Assembly: GCA_015485895.1 (NCBI GenBank)
Contig: WFSR01000067.1
Location: 1-19,273, forward strand
Source of the DNA: Candidatus Microgenomates bacterium
Lineage (GTDB): Bacteria; Patescibacteriota; Microgenomatia; UBA12405; UBA6130
Length of the DNA stretch: 19,273 nt
Direction: 5' to 3'
Position 1 is the first letter of the stretch. The number at the start of each line of letters is the position of its first letter. The position numbers and the translations under genes are program-made. The notes beneath the pieces were generated by a model. It worked only from the letters and a program-made list of their open reading frames with translations. It had not been told where the DNA came from and made no database searches. This document shows, piece by piece, positions 1 through 8,242 of this stretch.

Positions 1-1
1 G

Positions 2-241
2 GTGGGAAATTTGTACCGGGCGGCGTTCTTTTTGGCCCGCAGTGCCCAAGGAAAAGATTTGGCAGAAAAAATGCTTGATAAAACTGAGGCAATTTTTGCT
101 GATGCTGGTCTTGCTAGCCAGAAAATTAAGAAAATTACTTTTTTGAAGAAGCGGCTAAAAATGATTGCCGACGAAAAAGATCGGTTAATTTTAGCCGAAC
201 GGATTTTAGATGAATATCAAAAATTGGTTCAGAAACTTTAA
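2..241 (+). CDS. C-terminal part of an unrecognised charged helical protein (possibly 5'-truncated)
   Basis: The frame is open from the first base of the window to a TAA at 239-241, so the true start may lie upstream. A GTG at position 2 and an ATG at 71 are possible internal starts. The visible 79 residues are rich in Lys, Glu, Asp and Leu and look entirely alpha-helical, with alternating hydrophobic and charged residues from about residue 17 to the end, as in a helical bundle or coiled coil. I see no signal peptide, membrane segment or catalytic motif. The 3' end overlaps the next gene by 32 bp, so the two are probably co-transcribed. I do not recognise the family. Confidence 0.55.
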   Translation: MGNLYRAAFFLARSAQGKDLAEKMLDKTEAIFADAGLASQKIKKITFLKKRLKMIADEKDRLILAERILDEYQKLVQKL

Positions 242-1523
242 ATTTTGGTTGCTGCTAGCATTTTTACTGCGGTTAATTTTGATCATTGTTGGCAGTTACC
301 ATCCTGATATTTTGAACCATGTTGATTGGGGAAATAAGTTCTGGCAATATGGTGTTAAAGATTTTTATGAAAAGACCATTTGGGGTGTTTCTTGGCCTAA
401 TCAGCCTCTTGGTTCGATTTATTTATTTGCCATTATTGCCAAACTTACCCGCTGGTTTTTTGCGGCGGCTTGGTGGCTAAATCTTAAATTGCCCCTTTTC
501 CCCTCCTTTATCTTTCCATTTTTAGAAGCCAAGTTGCAGATTATCTTATTAAAAACACCGTTTATTTTGGCCGACCTAGGGTTAGGTTGGCTTATTTATC
601 AAATTGGGCAACAGTTGACGAGGAAGAAAAAATTAGCCCTTCTTGGTATGATCCTTTTTCTTTTTAACCCGCCGCTTGTTTACAATTCAGCAGTTTGGGG
701 ACAGACTGATTCGCTGGTGAATTTTTTGGCACTTTGGGGTCTGTGGCAGTTTTACCGCCGCCACTATTATCAAGGCTGGCTGGGATTTTTATTGTCTTGG
801 TATTTCAAGATGTCTTTAGTTGTTTGGGCACCTGCTCTTTTTATTTTGGGGTGGCTTTACCGCCGCGATTGGCCAAAAATATTTTTAGCTGGTTTCTTAA
901 TGGGAAGCTCCCTGATAATTATTTCCTTGCCAGCCGTGCACCATGGCAATGTCCTTTCCTGGCTTTGGTATCTTTATACTAACCGCATTTTCCCCCGCCA
1001 GGGCCACATGCTTTCCGGTAACGCTTTCAATTTCTGGACGCTTCTTTACGGTATTGATTTAAGCTTGCGAGAAAGTATTCGCCTTTATGGCGTTTCTGCC
1101 AAGATGATTGGCAGAACAATAAGCCTGACGATAACCATTGCTGTTAGCGGTTTATCTTGGTGGCAGGCGCGGCAAAAAGGTAACCGCTTTAAATTTCAAA
1201 ATGCTCTGTGGTTAGTTTTATTGATTTCTTTTGCTGTCTTTTTGTTTTTAACTAATATGCACGAGCGTTATCTTTATCCAATTTTCGCACCCCTTGCTAT
1301 TTTAACTGCAGTGGGCGAAATAAGCATGGGGTGGTACATTCTCTTATCCTTAATCCATTGGCTTAACCTTTATAATTTGTGGTGGTATCCTCATTGGCAA
1401 TGGCTGGAAAATATTTTAGAGTGGCGCCACTTTTTCTTGCCGCGGGCCCTATCGCTGGTTTTAGTGCTGATTTTTGTTCGCTTCTGCCTTTTTGCGTATA
1501 ATAAGGGTGATGAAAAAGTATAA
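210..1523 (+). CDS. GT-C superfamily membrane glycosyltransferase (WGQ.D / HERYLYP type)
   Basis: The 437-residue protein is hydrophobic throughout, with roughly ten membrane segments, the first at about residues 11-28. The first external loop has acidic residues D33 and D39 (HPD...HVDWG), the place where GT-C enzymes carry their catalytic Asp. WGQTDS at 163-168 and HERYLYP at 351-357 are hallmarks of the integral-membrane glycosyltransferases related to PIG-M/PIG-V-like and COG5542 proteins. Such enzymes use a polyprenyl-phosphate sugar and act on the outer membrane face. The acceptor and sugar cannot be read from sequence. The ATG at 210 gives an N-terminus that enters the membrane directly. 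The gene overlaps its upstream neighbour by 32 bp and the next by 14 bp. It lacks the TGRDE and GDYK motifs of the five proteins that follow, so it is a separate GT-C family. Confidence 0.8.
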   Translation: MNIKNWFRNFKFWLLLAFLLRLILIIVGSYHPDILNHVDWGNKFWQYGVKDFYEKTIWGVSWPNQPLGSIYLFAIIAKLTRWFFAAAWWLNLKLPLFPSFIFPFLEAKLQIILLKTPFILADLGLGWLIYQIGQQLTRKKKLALLGMILFLFNPPLVYNSAVWGQTDSLVNFLALWGLWQFYRRHYYQGWLGFLLSWYFKMSLVVWAPALFILGWLYRRDWPKIFLAGFLMGSSLIIISLPAVHHGNVLSWLWYLYTNRIFPRQGHMLSGNAFNFWTLLYGIDLSLRESIRLYGVSAKMIGRTISLTITIAVSGLSWWQARQKGNRFKFQNALWLVLLISFAVFLFLTNMHERYLYPIFAPLAILTAVGEISMGWYILLSLIHWLNLYNLWWYPHWQWLENILEWRHFFLPRALSLVLVLIFVRFCLFAYNKGDEKV

Positions 1524-3168
1524 ATTATGGTTGGTGATTATTCTTCTTTTGGCTCTGTTTTTACGCCTTTACAAATTAAATCAACTAGAACTTTTTGGTG
1601 ACGAGCTTGATGTTGGCTATCACGCCTATTCGCTTTGGTTGACCGGCCGAGATTATCGGGGCCAAAAATGGCCAGTCTATATTCATTCTTTTTCTGAATG
1701 GCGGGCGCCGCTTCTGATGTACGTCACCGCTCCCTTTGTGGGCATTTTTGGGCTTAACGAGTGGGGAGTACGCTTACCGGTGGTTTTTTTTGGCATTTTG
1801 GATATAATCTTTTTGGCGCTTTTTGTTTGGGAACTTAGTCGAAAAAAAGAACTAGCTTTAGTAAGCGCTTTTTTGTTAGCAGTTACGCCCTGGCATATTC
1901 ATTATTCTCGGGCTGCCTTTGAGGTAACGCTTCTTTTATTTCTTTTGCTGGCAGGGAGCTGGGCTTTGTTGCGCGGCTGGCGGCAGCGGCAAAAAGCACT
2001 ATTTTGGTTAGCAGGATTGGCTTTTGCCTTAACTTTTTATACTTACAGCACGGCTAATCTTTTTACTCCACTATTGCTTTTGGGGATAGCAATAATTTAT
2101 TTTTCGAAAATTAAACCCCAGTTTACCTTTTGGATAAAGTGGAGCTTGGTAATGGCAATATTGATAGTTCCTTTGTTTTGGATGGTTATCAAAGGTCCTG
2201 CCGCTGGCCGTTTTGAGTTGATCAGTATTTTTCATGACCCCCAAACTCGAGCGCAAATTGTTTTTAAACGAAATACCGGCCTTGCCTCACCCTTGGTGGA
2301 AAGGTTTTTCCATAACAAAGCAACCGCTTGGGGAAAAAGTTTTTTGGCTAATTATTTAACAGCGTTTTCGCCCCAATTCCTTTTTTTAACCGGTGACCCC
2401 CGGCCGCGTCAAAATCTTCCCCAGGCTGGCGAGTTTTTTTGGCCATTGGCTATTTTTTTAGTAGCTGGCTTTTGGCAACTTAAAAAATATTTTTCAAAAG
2501 AAGAACGCCGCTTGTTGCTTCTTTGGCTTTTTTTAGCCCCTTTGCCGGCAGCCTTAACGGTTGGTGGTGGCAACCATGCTACCCGCTTATTTCTTCTCTT
2601 GCCCCCCTTGGTAATTGTTATGGCTAGTGGTTTAATGCTAGTGTGGCAAAAAAGGATGGGGACCTTAGTGATAGTCACTATAGCTTTACTTTTTCTGCTT
2701 TTTTGGGAGCATAACTATTTAACTCATTATCCTCGAGAACAATACCGTTATTGGCATTACGGCTATCGCGAGGCAATGACCTGGCTGAATGATCATCAGG
2801 ATAATTATTCGCAGATTATTATTAATAATAGCCACGAACCAGCCCTTATTCGCTATCTTTTTTGGACAAAGCAGAACCCGGCTTGGTTTCAAAAGCATTT
2901 CCATGGCGATCAAGAAAAGAAAGGTGTTTTAGCTGGCTGGCAAGGTTTTCGTTTAGGGGAAGTGTTTTTTGGCCGCATCGATGCGCGGGACAAAATAGCC
3001 TGGCTAGAAAATAATCTTTCCCCGAAAACAGCTTATCTTGCTTTTCAAAAAGACGAAATCCCCGGTGATTGGGATTGGGCCCAAAACCCGCCCGCTGGTT
3101 TGCAAGTTTTAAAAACGGTAAAGGATCCTTGGGGCAAACCGTTAATGGTTTGGTTAGCTCGGCGATGA
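1510..3168 (+). CDS. GT39/ArnT-like membrane glycosyltransferase, array member 1 (divergent)
   Basis: The 552-residue protein has about 10-12 membrane segments. I chose ATG 1510 over an open-frame start at 1474 because it gives a Lys-rich start running straight into the first membrane helix, as in all paralogues, and sits after a GGGTG stretch. D31-E32 after the first helix is the catalytic-type DE pair of GT39/PMT/ArnT enzymes, followed by GYHAYS and TGRD. Other array motifs are VTPWHIHYSRAAFE, RFFHNK and PLPAAL. Unlike the other four, the second loop reads HSFSEWRAP, so the shared G-D-Y/F-K is lost. The likely role is transfer of a sugar from a polyprenyl-phosphate donor outside the membrane, with the soluble C-terminal third perhaps contributing acceptor recognition. 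The start lies 14 bp inside the previous gene, and the end overlaps the next by ATGA. Confidence 0.82.
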   Translation: MKKYKLWLVIILLLALFLRLYKLNQLELFGDELDVGYHAYSLWLTGRDYRGQKWPVYIHSFSEWRAPLLMYVTAPFVGIFGLNEWGVRLPVVFFGILDIIFLALFVWELSRKKELALVSAFLLAVTPWHIHYSRAAFEVTLLLFLLLAGSWALLRGWRQRQKALFWLAGLAFALTFYTYSTANLFTPLLLLGIAIIYFSKIKPQFTFWIKWSLVMAILIVPLFWMVIKGPAAGRFELISIFHDPQTRAQIVFKRNTGLASPLVERFFHNKATAWGKSFLANYLTAFSPQFLFLTGDPRPRQNLPQAGEFFWPLAIFLVAGFWQLKKYFSKEERRLLLLWLFLAPLPAALTVGGGNHATRLFLLLPPLVIVMASGLMLVWQKRMGTLVIVTIALLFLLFWEHNYLTHYPREQYRYWHYGYREAMTWLNDHQDNYSQIIINNSHEPALIRYLFWTKQNPAWFQKHFHGDQEKKGVLAGWQGFRLGEVFFGRIDARDKIAWLENNLSPKTAYLAFQKDEIPGDWDWAQNPPAGLQVLKTVKDPWGKPLMVWLARR

Positions 3169-4871
3169 AAAAAAGGCAAATTATTGCCTTATTAGGATTA
3201 GTGTTTCTTTTGGGGAGTTTTCTGCGCCTTTGGCGTTTAGATGAAATTCCGCCGGGCTTTACTCCCGATGAAGCGGCGCAAGGTTACACCGCCTACTCCC
3301 TTTCAAAGACTGGCCGGGACGAATGGGGAATAAAATGGCCCCTTAATTTACGATCTTTTGGCGATTTTAAGCCGCCCTTGCAAACTTATTTAATGATTCC
3401 CACCGTGGCGGCATTAGGCTTGAATGAAACAGCTGTCCGTTTGCCTAATGCCTTTTTAGCTAGCTTAACTTTAGTGGGCGTTTTTTTACTTGCTGATGAG
3501 CTTTTTTCCTCGCCGATGGCTGGTCTCATTAGTGCCGCTCTTCTGGCCATTTCGCCTTGGCATTTACCTCTTTCGCGGGGAGCCTTTGAGGCTAACCTAA
3601 CGGTTTTTTTCTTTAGCTTTGGTTTCTATTTCTTTTTAAAAATGCTAAAAGCGCCGCGTTGGTGTTGGCAAATTTTAGCAGCTCTTTTTTTAGGCTTAAA
3701 TCTTTTTTCTTACCATAGCGCCAAATTGATTACCCCATTAATTGTGCTTATTTTCCTGGGTTACAAGTTTTGGCCCCTTAGAGTTAAAAGACAAAAATGG
3801 GCTGCGCTAATAAGGGAAGTTTTTGTTAAGCAGAAATTGTTTTGGCTTCTTTTTGGCTCGGCTTTCCTTTTGGCGTATGTTTCATTTTTCAATGGAGGGC
3901 AAACGCGGGGGGCAGATATTGCCATTTTCCACCCGACTGACAATTGGCAGGCGGTTAAAGATGAGCGCTGGTGGGCGGTTCGATCTGGTTTGCCGGCGCT
4001 AGTGGCCCGCTTTTTTCACAACAAGCTGACTTATTCTTTGACTCATTTCAGCAAAAATTATCTGGCTTATTTCTCGCCGCAATTTTTCTTTTCTGAAGGG
4101 CCTGGTGAGGGCACTTACGGGATGATTCCCGGCCGGGGTGTGCTCTATTGGTGGGCTTTGCCACTGTTGCTTTTAGGTATTTATTGGTTGATAAAAAATC
4201 CCCAGCCGGAGGTGATTTTGTTAATCGTTATTATTCTTTTGGCTCCGTTGCCAGCTGCTTTAGCTAAAGGCAATCGGGCAGCTAATCGGGCGGCGGTGAT
4301 GATGCCCTGGATAAATATTTTTTTGGCGGCAGTAATTTGGCGTTTGCTCAATATGGGGAGAAAAATTTCCCAGCAAAAAAAGTTTGCTTTAATTATAATT
4401 TCATTTTTAATTGTCTTCTATTTTGCGGCTTCTTTTAGCGAAGACTATTTTATCCAAAGCCCGCGTAAAATTGCCCCAGCCATGCTTTATGGCCGTTGCC
4501 GGGCCCTACGTTGGGTGGCAAAACATTATCCTCAGGCAAAAACAGTTGTAGTCTCGCGCCGCCTTTCGGAACCTCAGGCTTACGTGATGTTTTGTTTGCG
4601 TTATCCGCCAAAAGAGGTTCAAAAAGCTAGCCCGTCTTGGCAGGAATATTCCCGGCGCCATTTGAGTTTTTTAGACCAACTGGGCGATTACCATTTGGGT
4701 AAATTCATCTTCCGGGAAATTAATTGGGCGTCAGACCGCCAGCTAAAAAACGCTGTCTTGGTCGGTAAACCAGAAGAATTTCCCGGGGAAGCAAAAGTAG
4801 ATAAAATTATTTATTATCCCAACCACCAGCCGGCGATAAAAATTTACAAGACAATAGATTATGAAAAATAA
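3165..4871 (+). CDS. GT39/ArnT-like membrane glycosyltransferase, array member 2
   Basis: A 568-residue multi-spanning protein. The frame is open further upstream, but ATG 3165 overlaps the preceding stop as ATGA and yields the same short basic start (MKKRQ) plus first helix as its paralogues. The catalytic-type pair is D35-E36, followed by GYTAYS, TGRDEWG and GDFKPP (66-71). Downstream are ISPWHLPLSRGAFEAN, the RFFHNK loop, YFSPQFFF and PLPAALAKG. These motifs place it in the same family as its neighbours rather than among soluble transferases. It is predicted to transfer sugar from a lipid-phosphate carrier on the extracytoplasmic face. The 3' end overlaps the next gene by 11 bp, so translation is probably coupled. 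The substrate is unknown. Confidence 0.85.
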   Translation: MKKRQIIALLGLVFLLGSFLRLWRLDEIPPGFTPDEAAQGYTAYSLSKTGRDEWGIKWPLNLRSFGDFKPPLQTYLMIPTVAALGLNETAVRLPNAFLASLTLVGVFLLADELFSSPMAGLISAALLAISPWHLPLSRGAFEANLTVFFFSFGFYFFLKMLKAPRWCWQILAALFLGLNLFSYHSAKLITPLIVLIFLGYKFWPLRVKRQKWAALIREVFVKQKLFWLLFGSAFLLAYVSFFNGGQTRGADIAIFHPTDNWQAVKDERWWAVRSGLPALVARFFHNKLTYSLTHFSKNYLAYFSPQFFFSEGPGEGTYGMIPGRGVLYWWALPLLLLGIYWLIKNPQPEVILLIVIILLAPLPAALAKGNRAANRAAVMMPWINIFLAAVIWRLLNMGRKISQQKKFALIIISFLIVFYFAASFSEDYFIQSPRKIAPAMLYGRCRALRWVAKHYPQAKTVVVSRRLSEPQAYVMFCLRYPPKEVQKASPSWQEYSRRHLSFLDQLGDYHLGKFIFREINWASDRQLKNAVLVGKPEEFPGEAKVDKIIYYPNHQPAIKIYKTIDYEK

Positions 4872-6492
4872 GAAAACGCTTATTTTATTGGCAGCAATTC
4901 TCATTTTGGGTTTTTTCCTTCGTGGCTACCGACTGGCTGCTAATCCGCCGGCTCTAAATTGGGATGAGGTTTCTCATGGTTATAATGCTTATTCAATTTG
5001 GCGAACGGGCCGAGATGAGTGGGACCAATTTTTACCGCTCATTTTTCGCGCCTATGGCGATTATAAGTTACCAGTTTATATTTATCTGACAGCGCCAATT
5101 GCTGGCTTTCTAGGGCTTAATGCTGTTTCAGTTCGTTTGGTTTCTGTTTTGGCCGGGGGAGGACTGGTTTTAATTTTTTATTTTTTGGGCCGTGTCTTGT
5201 GGCCCCAAAAGAAATGGGCCCTCTGGCTGGCTTTTTTGGCAGCGGTATCGCCCTGGAGTATTTTTATTTCCCGGGCAGCAATTGAGGCTAACTTGGCCCT
5301 ATTTTTCTTTACTGCTGCCCTTTGGTTTTGGCAACGCCGCGAGGCTGCAGGGGCAATTATCTTTTTGGGCTTGGCCATGGAAACTTATAATGCGGCTCGG
5401 GTGGTGGTGCCGCTAGTTTTCCTTTATATCCTCTTGGATGCTCTCCGGCACCGGCGTTGGTGGTCTAGTGCCAAAATGGCGTTTTTGATGCTTCTGGTGA
5501 GTTTGCCTTTTATCTTGCAAATAGTGAATAAGACTGGTGAGGCGCGCTTTTTTTGGACGACGCCGGTAGATCAGGGGGCAATAAATCGCATTATTTGGCA
5601 GCGCCAACATGCCCGTTACCCTTTTTTGGCCCGCTGGCGGTATAACCGCTTTACCTATTTTGGACAGTATGTGGCCAGCCATTATTATCAACACTTTGGC
5701 CTTAATTTTCTCTTTCTTCGTGGGGGGACTAATTACCAATTTTCTCTTCCCGACCACGGTTTGATTTTTTTGGTTTTAGCCCCTTTCTTTTGGTTAGGCG
5801 GATTGCTTTTTCTTCGCCAAAAGAAATGGTCTTGGCTCTTTCTACTTTTGGTAGCTTTTTTGCCATCAGCAATAACTCGAGATTCGCCCCATGTTTTGCG
5901 GAGTATTTTGGCATTGCCGATAATTTTAGTTATGGTTGTGACCGGCCTTCGGGCGACTAAAATATGGCTGGAACAACACTCGGGTTTAGGAGGACGATTT
6001 TTTCTTTTTTCTCTGGTAGTGGCAATATTGATTCAATTAGGATTTTGGTGGCGTGATTATTGGCGGATTTATCGACCGGCTTATTCTTGGGCTTGGCAGT
6101 ATGGCTATCAGCCAGCGGTTAGTTATGTTAAGCAGCATTATGGGGAGTATGGACAAATTATTTTTACCAAAAAATATGGCGAACCCCACGAATTTGTGCT
6201 TTTTTACTGGCCTTGGGAACCAAGTTATTATCAATATGATCCCCATAAAAAATGGAATTACCATGCCCATTGGTATTGGGTTGATGCCTTTGACAAATTC
6301 CAATTTTGGAACGATTGGGAGATAAAAGAAAAGTTAAAGTTAAAATTAAAGTCGAAGGGAGTGAAAAGTAAAAGTGAAGATAGAAAATTATTATTGATTA
6401 CATCGCCAGGGAATTGGCTGGAGGGAGGAAGACTGTTGAAAACGATAAACTTTTTGGATGGAAGTCCGGCGTTTGACATAATAGAATATTAA
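4861..6492 (+). CDS. GT39/ArnT-like membrane glycosyltransferase, array member 3, with a Lys-rich insertion
   Basis: A 543-residue multi-spanning protein starting inside the end of the previous gene. D35-E36 is the catalytic-type pair, followed by GYNAYSIWRTGRDEW and GDYK (66-69). SPWSIFISRAAIEAN and PSAITRDSPHVLRS correspond to the later shared motifs. The FHNK motif seen in members 1, 2 and 5 is degraded here to RWRYNRFT. In the soluble C-terminal region, about residues 490-507 are nearly all Lys, Leu, Val and Ser, encoded by an AGTTAAA-like purine-rich low-complexity stretch at about 6331-6380. The paralogues lack this stretch, so it looks like a local repeat expansion that stayed in frame. 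This is the only array member followed by a real spacer (70 bp). Confidence 0.84.
   Translation: MKNKKTLILLAAILILGFFLRGYRLAANPPALNWDEVSHGYNAYSIWRTGRDEWDQFLPLIFRAYGDYKLPVYIYLTAPIAGFLGLNAVSVRLVSVLAGGGLVLIFYFLGRVLWPQKKWALWLAFLAAVSPWSIFISRAAIEANLALFFFTAALWFWQRREAAGAIIFLGLAMETYNAARVVVPLVFLYILLDALRHRRWWSSAKMAFLMLLVSLPFILQIVNKTGEARFFWTTPVDQGAINRIIWQRQHARYPFLARWRYNRFTYFGQYVASHYYQHFGLNFLFLRGGTNYQFSLPDHGLIFLVLAPFFWLGGLLFLRQKKWSWLFLLLVAFLPSAITRDSPHVLRSILALPIILVMVVTGLRATKIWLEQHSGLGGRFFLFSLVVAILIQLGFWWRDYWRIYRPAYSWAWQYGYQPAVSYVKQHYGEYGQIIFTKKYGEPHEFVLFYWPWEPSYYQYDPHKKWNYHAHWYWVDAFDKFQFWNDWEIKEKLKLKLKSKGVKSKSEDRKLLLITSPGNWLEGGRLLKTINFLDGSPAFDIIEY
6331..6380 (+). repeat. Purine-rich low-complexity tract encoding a Lys-rich linker
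   Basis: The stretch is built from imperfect AAGTTAAA / AAAGTAAA / AAGTGAA units and contains almost no C. It lies inside the C-terminal coding part of GT39 array member 3 and encodes alternating Lys with Leu, Val or Ser. The reading frame continues unbroken to the natural stop. Confidence 0.5.
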
Positions 6493-6562
6493 AGGGGAAT
6501 TAGAGCATCGGGTTATCAGGGAAAGAAATCAGTTAATCAGAGTACCAGAAAAAGTATCTTTA
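6493..6562. other. 70-bp spacer inside the GT39 array
   Basis: This is the only sizeable gap in the plus-strand block. It has no hairpin followed by a T-run, so I see no intrinsic terminator, and no clear Shine-Dalgarno sequence sits before ATG 6563. Loose promoter-like hexamers (TTATCA and TAATCA, about 15 bp apart) are too weak to call. It may hold an internal promoter for members 4 and 5 and the toxin-antitoxin pair, or be remnant sequence. Confidence 0.3.
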
Positions 6563-8242
6563 ATGAAAAGAAAAGAAAAAATCGTTTTAGTAGTCATATT
6601 CCTTCTTAGTTTTCTGTTGAGAGTTTGGCAGGTAGGAAGTTATCCGCCTCTCCTTTGGGATGAAGCAGCTTTGGGTTATAATGCTTATTCTATTCTCCAC
6701 ACTGGCCGCGATGAATATGGCAAATTTATGCCTTTAATTTTTAAATCTTTCGGTGACTATAAGCCGGGCCTTTATGTTTATTTAGCAATGCCCTTTGTTT
6801 GGCTTTTTGGCCTTACTCCTCTGGCAGTTCGCTTACCAAGTATTATTTTTGGCGCTTTTATGCCTTTGGGGCTTTATTTCTTGGTTCGCCAACTTTGGGA
6901 TGATGAAAGATTAGCCTCTTGGTCGGCCGTTGTTTTAGCATTTCTACCGGCAGCAATCCATTTTTCTCGGGGAGCTTGGGAGGTTAATATAATGACCGGT
7001 TTTTTGTTATTAGGTAGCTGGTTCCTTTTACGAAAGCCAAAACATTGGTCTTGGGGCTTGGCTAGTTTCTTGTTAGCGCTTTTAACTTATCAAGGGGCAA
7101 AATTATTGGTGCCCCTACTTTTGCTTTTTTTTGTTTGGCTTTATGGTCGGTCTCCCCTGAGGGGTAAATTAAAAATTAAAAAAACAACCTGGCTATTCTC
7201 GGGAGTAATTGTGGCTGCGATGGCTGGCTGGTATCTTTTGAGCTTTTCTGGTCCGGCGCGCAACCGCCTGCGGGTTATGAGCTTGTTCTCATACCATCGT
7301 CCGAGCAAAGCAACTCAGGCAATTTTGCAAGAAGATGGATTAACTCACAAAAATTGGCATTTTTATGTTTTTCATGGCGAATGGCTAGCTTTCACCCGCG
7401 CTTTTGCCGACCGTTATCTTAATTATTTTTCTCCTCGCTTTTTAGCTTTTGCCGGCGATTGGACTGACCCTCGCCATAGTGCTCCTTATTTTGGTTTTAT
7501 TGGCCACCTCAACTTTTTACTAATGATCATCGGCTTGGCTTTTTTTCTTGCTCGTCCCCATCCTCGCCGAGAATACTTGCCTCTCTATTGGTTTCTGGTC
7601 GCCCCTTTGCCGGCAGCTTTGTCCCGCGATATTATTAGCGGGGTAAGGAGTTTACCGATCATTATTCCGGTGAGCATTTTTATTGGCTGGGGGATAAAAG
7701 CAATAACGGATTGGCGGCCACTTTTTGCTTGGAAAAAAATTTTTGCCTGGCTTAAATATGGAGTTTTGGGATTACTTTTCTTTTTAGACTTTTTTTACTG
7801 GAGTGACTTATATTTTGTTCATATGGTTAAGAGAAGGCCTAAAGATTGGCTCTATGGTTATCGAGCTGCTATGAAATATGTAATAAAGCACAAAAATAGA
7901 TCGCAACAGGTATTTTTTACCAATTTTTACGGACAACCGTATATCTATTATTTGTTTTACAGTCATTATCCGCCGGCTAAGTATCAAAAACAAGCCCATT
8001 TGCAAGCTAATAAATTTGGTGATGTTGGCAGGGTTAATAAGATTGATAATTTATATTTTTGCTCCTTAGATAAGGGGACTTTGCATAATTGCCAAAATTG
8101 CCTTCTGCTCTTTGCCGACGACGAGATTTTGCGATCGGGCATCGATAAAGATAAACAGATATTTTCCCAGATGACACCGCTGGGAAAAATAAACCATCAG
8201 GTGCTTTTTTATGCTTACCAAACAGGGCAAAAACTAAAATGA
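6563..8242 (+). CDS. GT39/ArnT-like membrane glycosyltransferase, array member 4
   Basis: A 559-residue multi-spanning protein with a basic start (MKRKEK) and first membrane helix at about residues 6-20. D33-E34 is the catalytic-type pair, followed by GYNAYSILHTGRDEYG and KSFGDYKPG (61-69), a close match to member 5. AIHFSRGAWEVN and PLPAALSRD follow later. The central FHNK motif is absent and replaced by a HKNWHFYVFHGEW region, although the following RYLNYFSPRF part is kept. The C-terminal domain has a small Cys cluster (CSLDKG...HNCQNC at about 490-510) not obvious in its paralogues; whether it binds metal or forms disulphides is unknown. The stop overlaps the next start as ATGA. Confidence 0.85.
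   Translation: MKRKEKIVLVVIFLLSFLLRVWQVGSYPPLLWDEAALGYNAYSILHTGRDEYGKFMPLIFKSFGDYKPGLYVYLAMPFVWLFGLTPLAVRLPSIIFGAFMPLGLYFLVRQLWDDERLASWSAVVLAFLPAAIHFSRGAWEVNIMTGFLLLGSWFLLRKPKHWSWGLASFLLALLTYQGAKLLVPLLLLFFVWLYGRSPLRGKLKIKKTTWLFSGVIVAAMAGWYLLSFSGPARNRLRVMSLFSYHRPSKATQAILQEDGLTHKNWHFYVFHGEWLAFTRAFADRYLNYFSPRFLAFAGDWTDPRHSAPYFGFIGHLNFLLMIIGLAFFLARPHPRREYLPLYWFLVAPLPAALSRDIISGVRSLPIIIPVSIFIGWGIKAITDWRPLFAWKKIFAWLKYGVLGLLFFLDFFYWSDLYFVHMVKRRPKDWLYGYRAAMKYVIKHKNRSQQVFFTNFYGQPYIYYLFYSHYPPAKYQKQAHLQANKFGDVGRVNKIDNLYFCSLDKGTLHNCQNCLLLFADDEILRSGIDKDKQIFSQMTPLGKINHQVLFYAYQTGQKLK

Noticed and set aside
1474..1509. An upstream ATG for array member 1 (36 bp earlier)
   Set aside because: The added residues come from sequence that codes for the previous gene, and all paralogues begin with a short Lys-rich start equivalent to ATG 1510.
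3069..3164. An upstream ATG for array member 2 (96 bp earlier)
   Set aside because: It would overlap the previous gene by 100 bp and add a non-membrane leader not seen in paralogues. ATG 3165 forms an ATGA junction.
6053..6325. Long open frames on both strands opposite the C-terminal part of array member 3
   Set aside because: They are out-of-frame shadows of a well-supported membrane protein gene, without their own start signals or family motifs.
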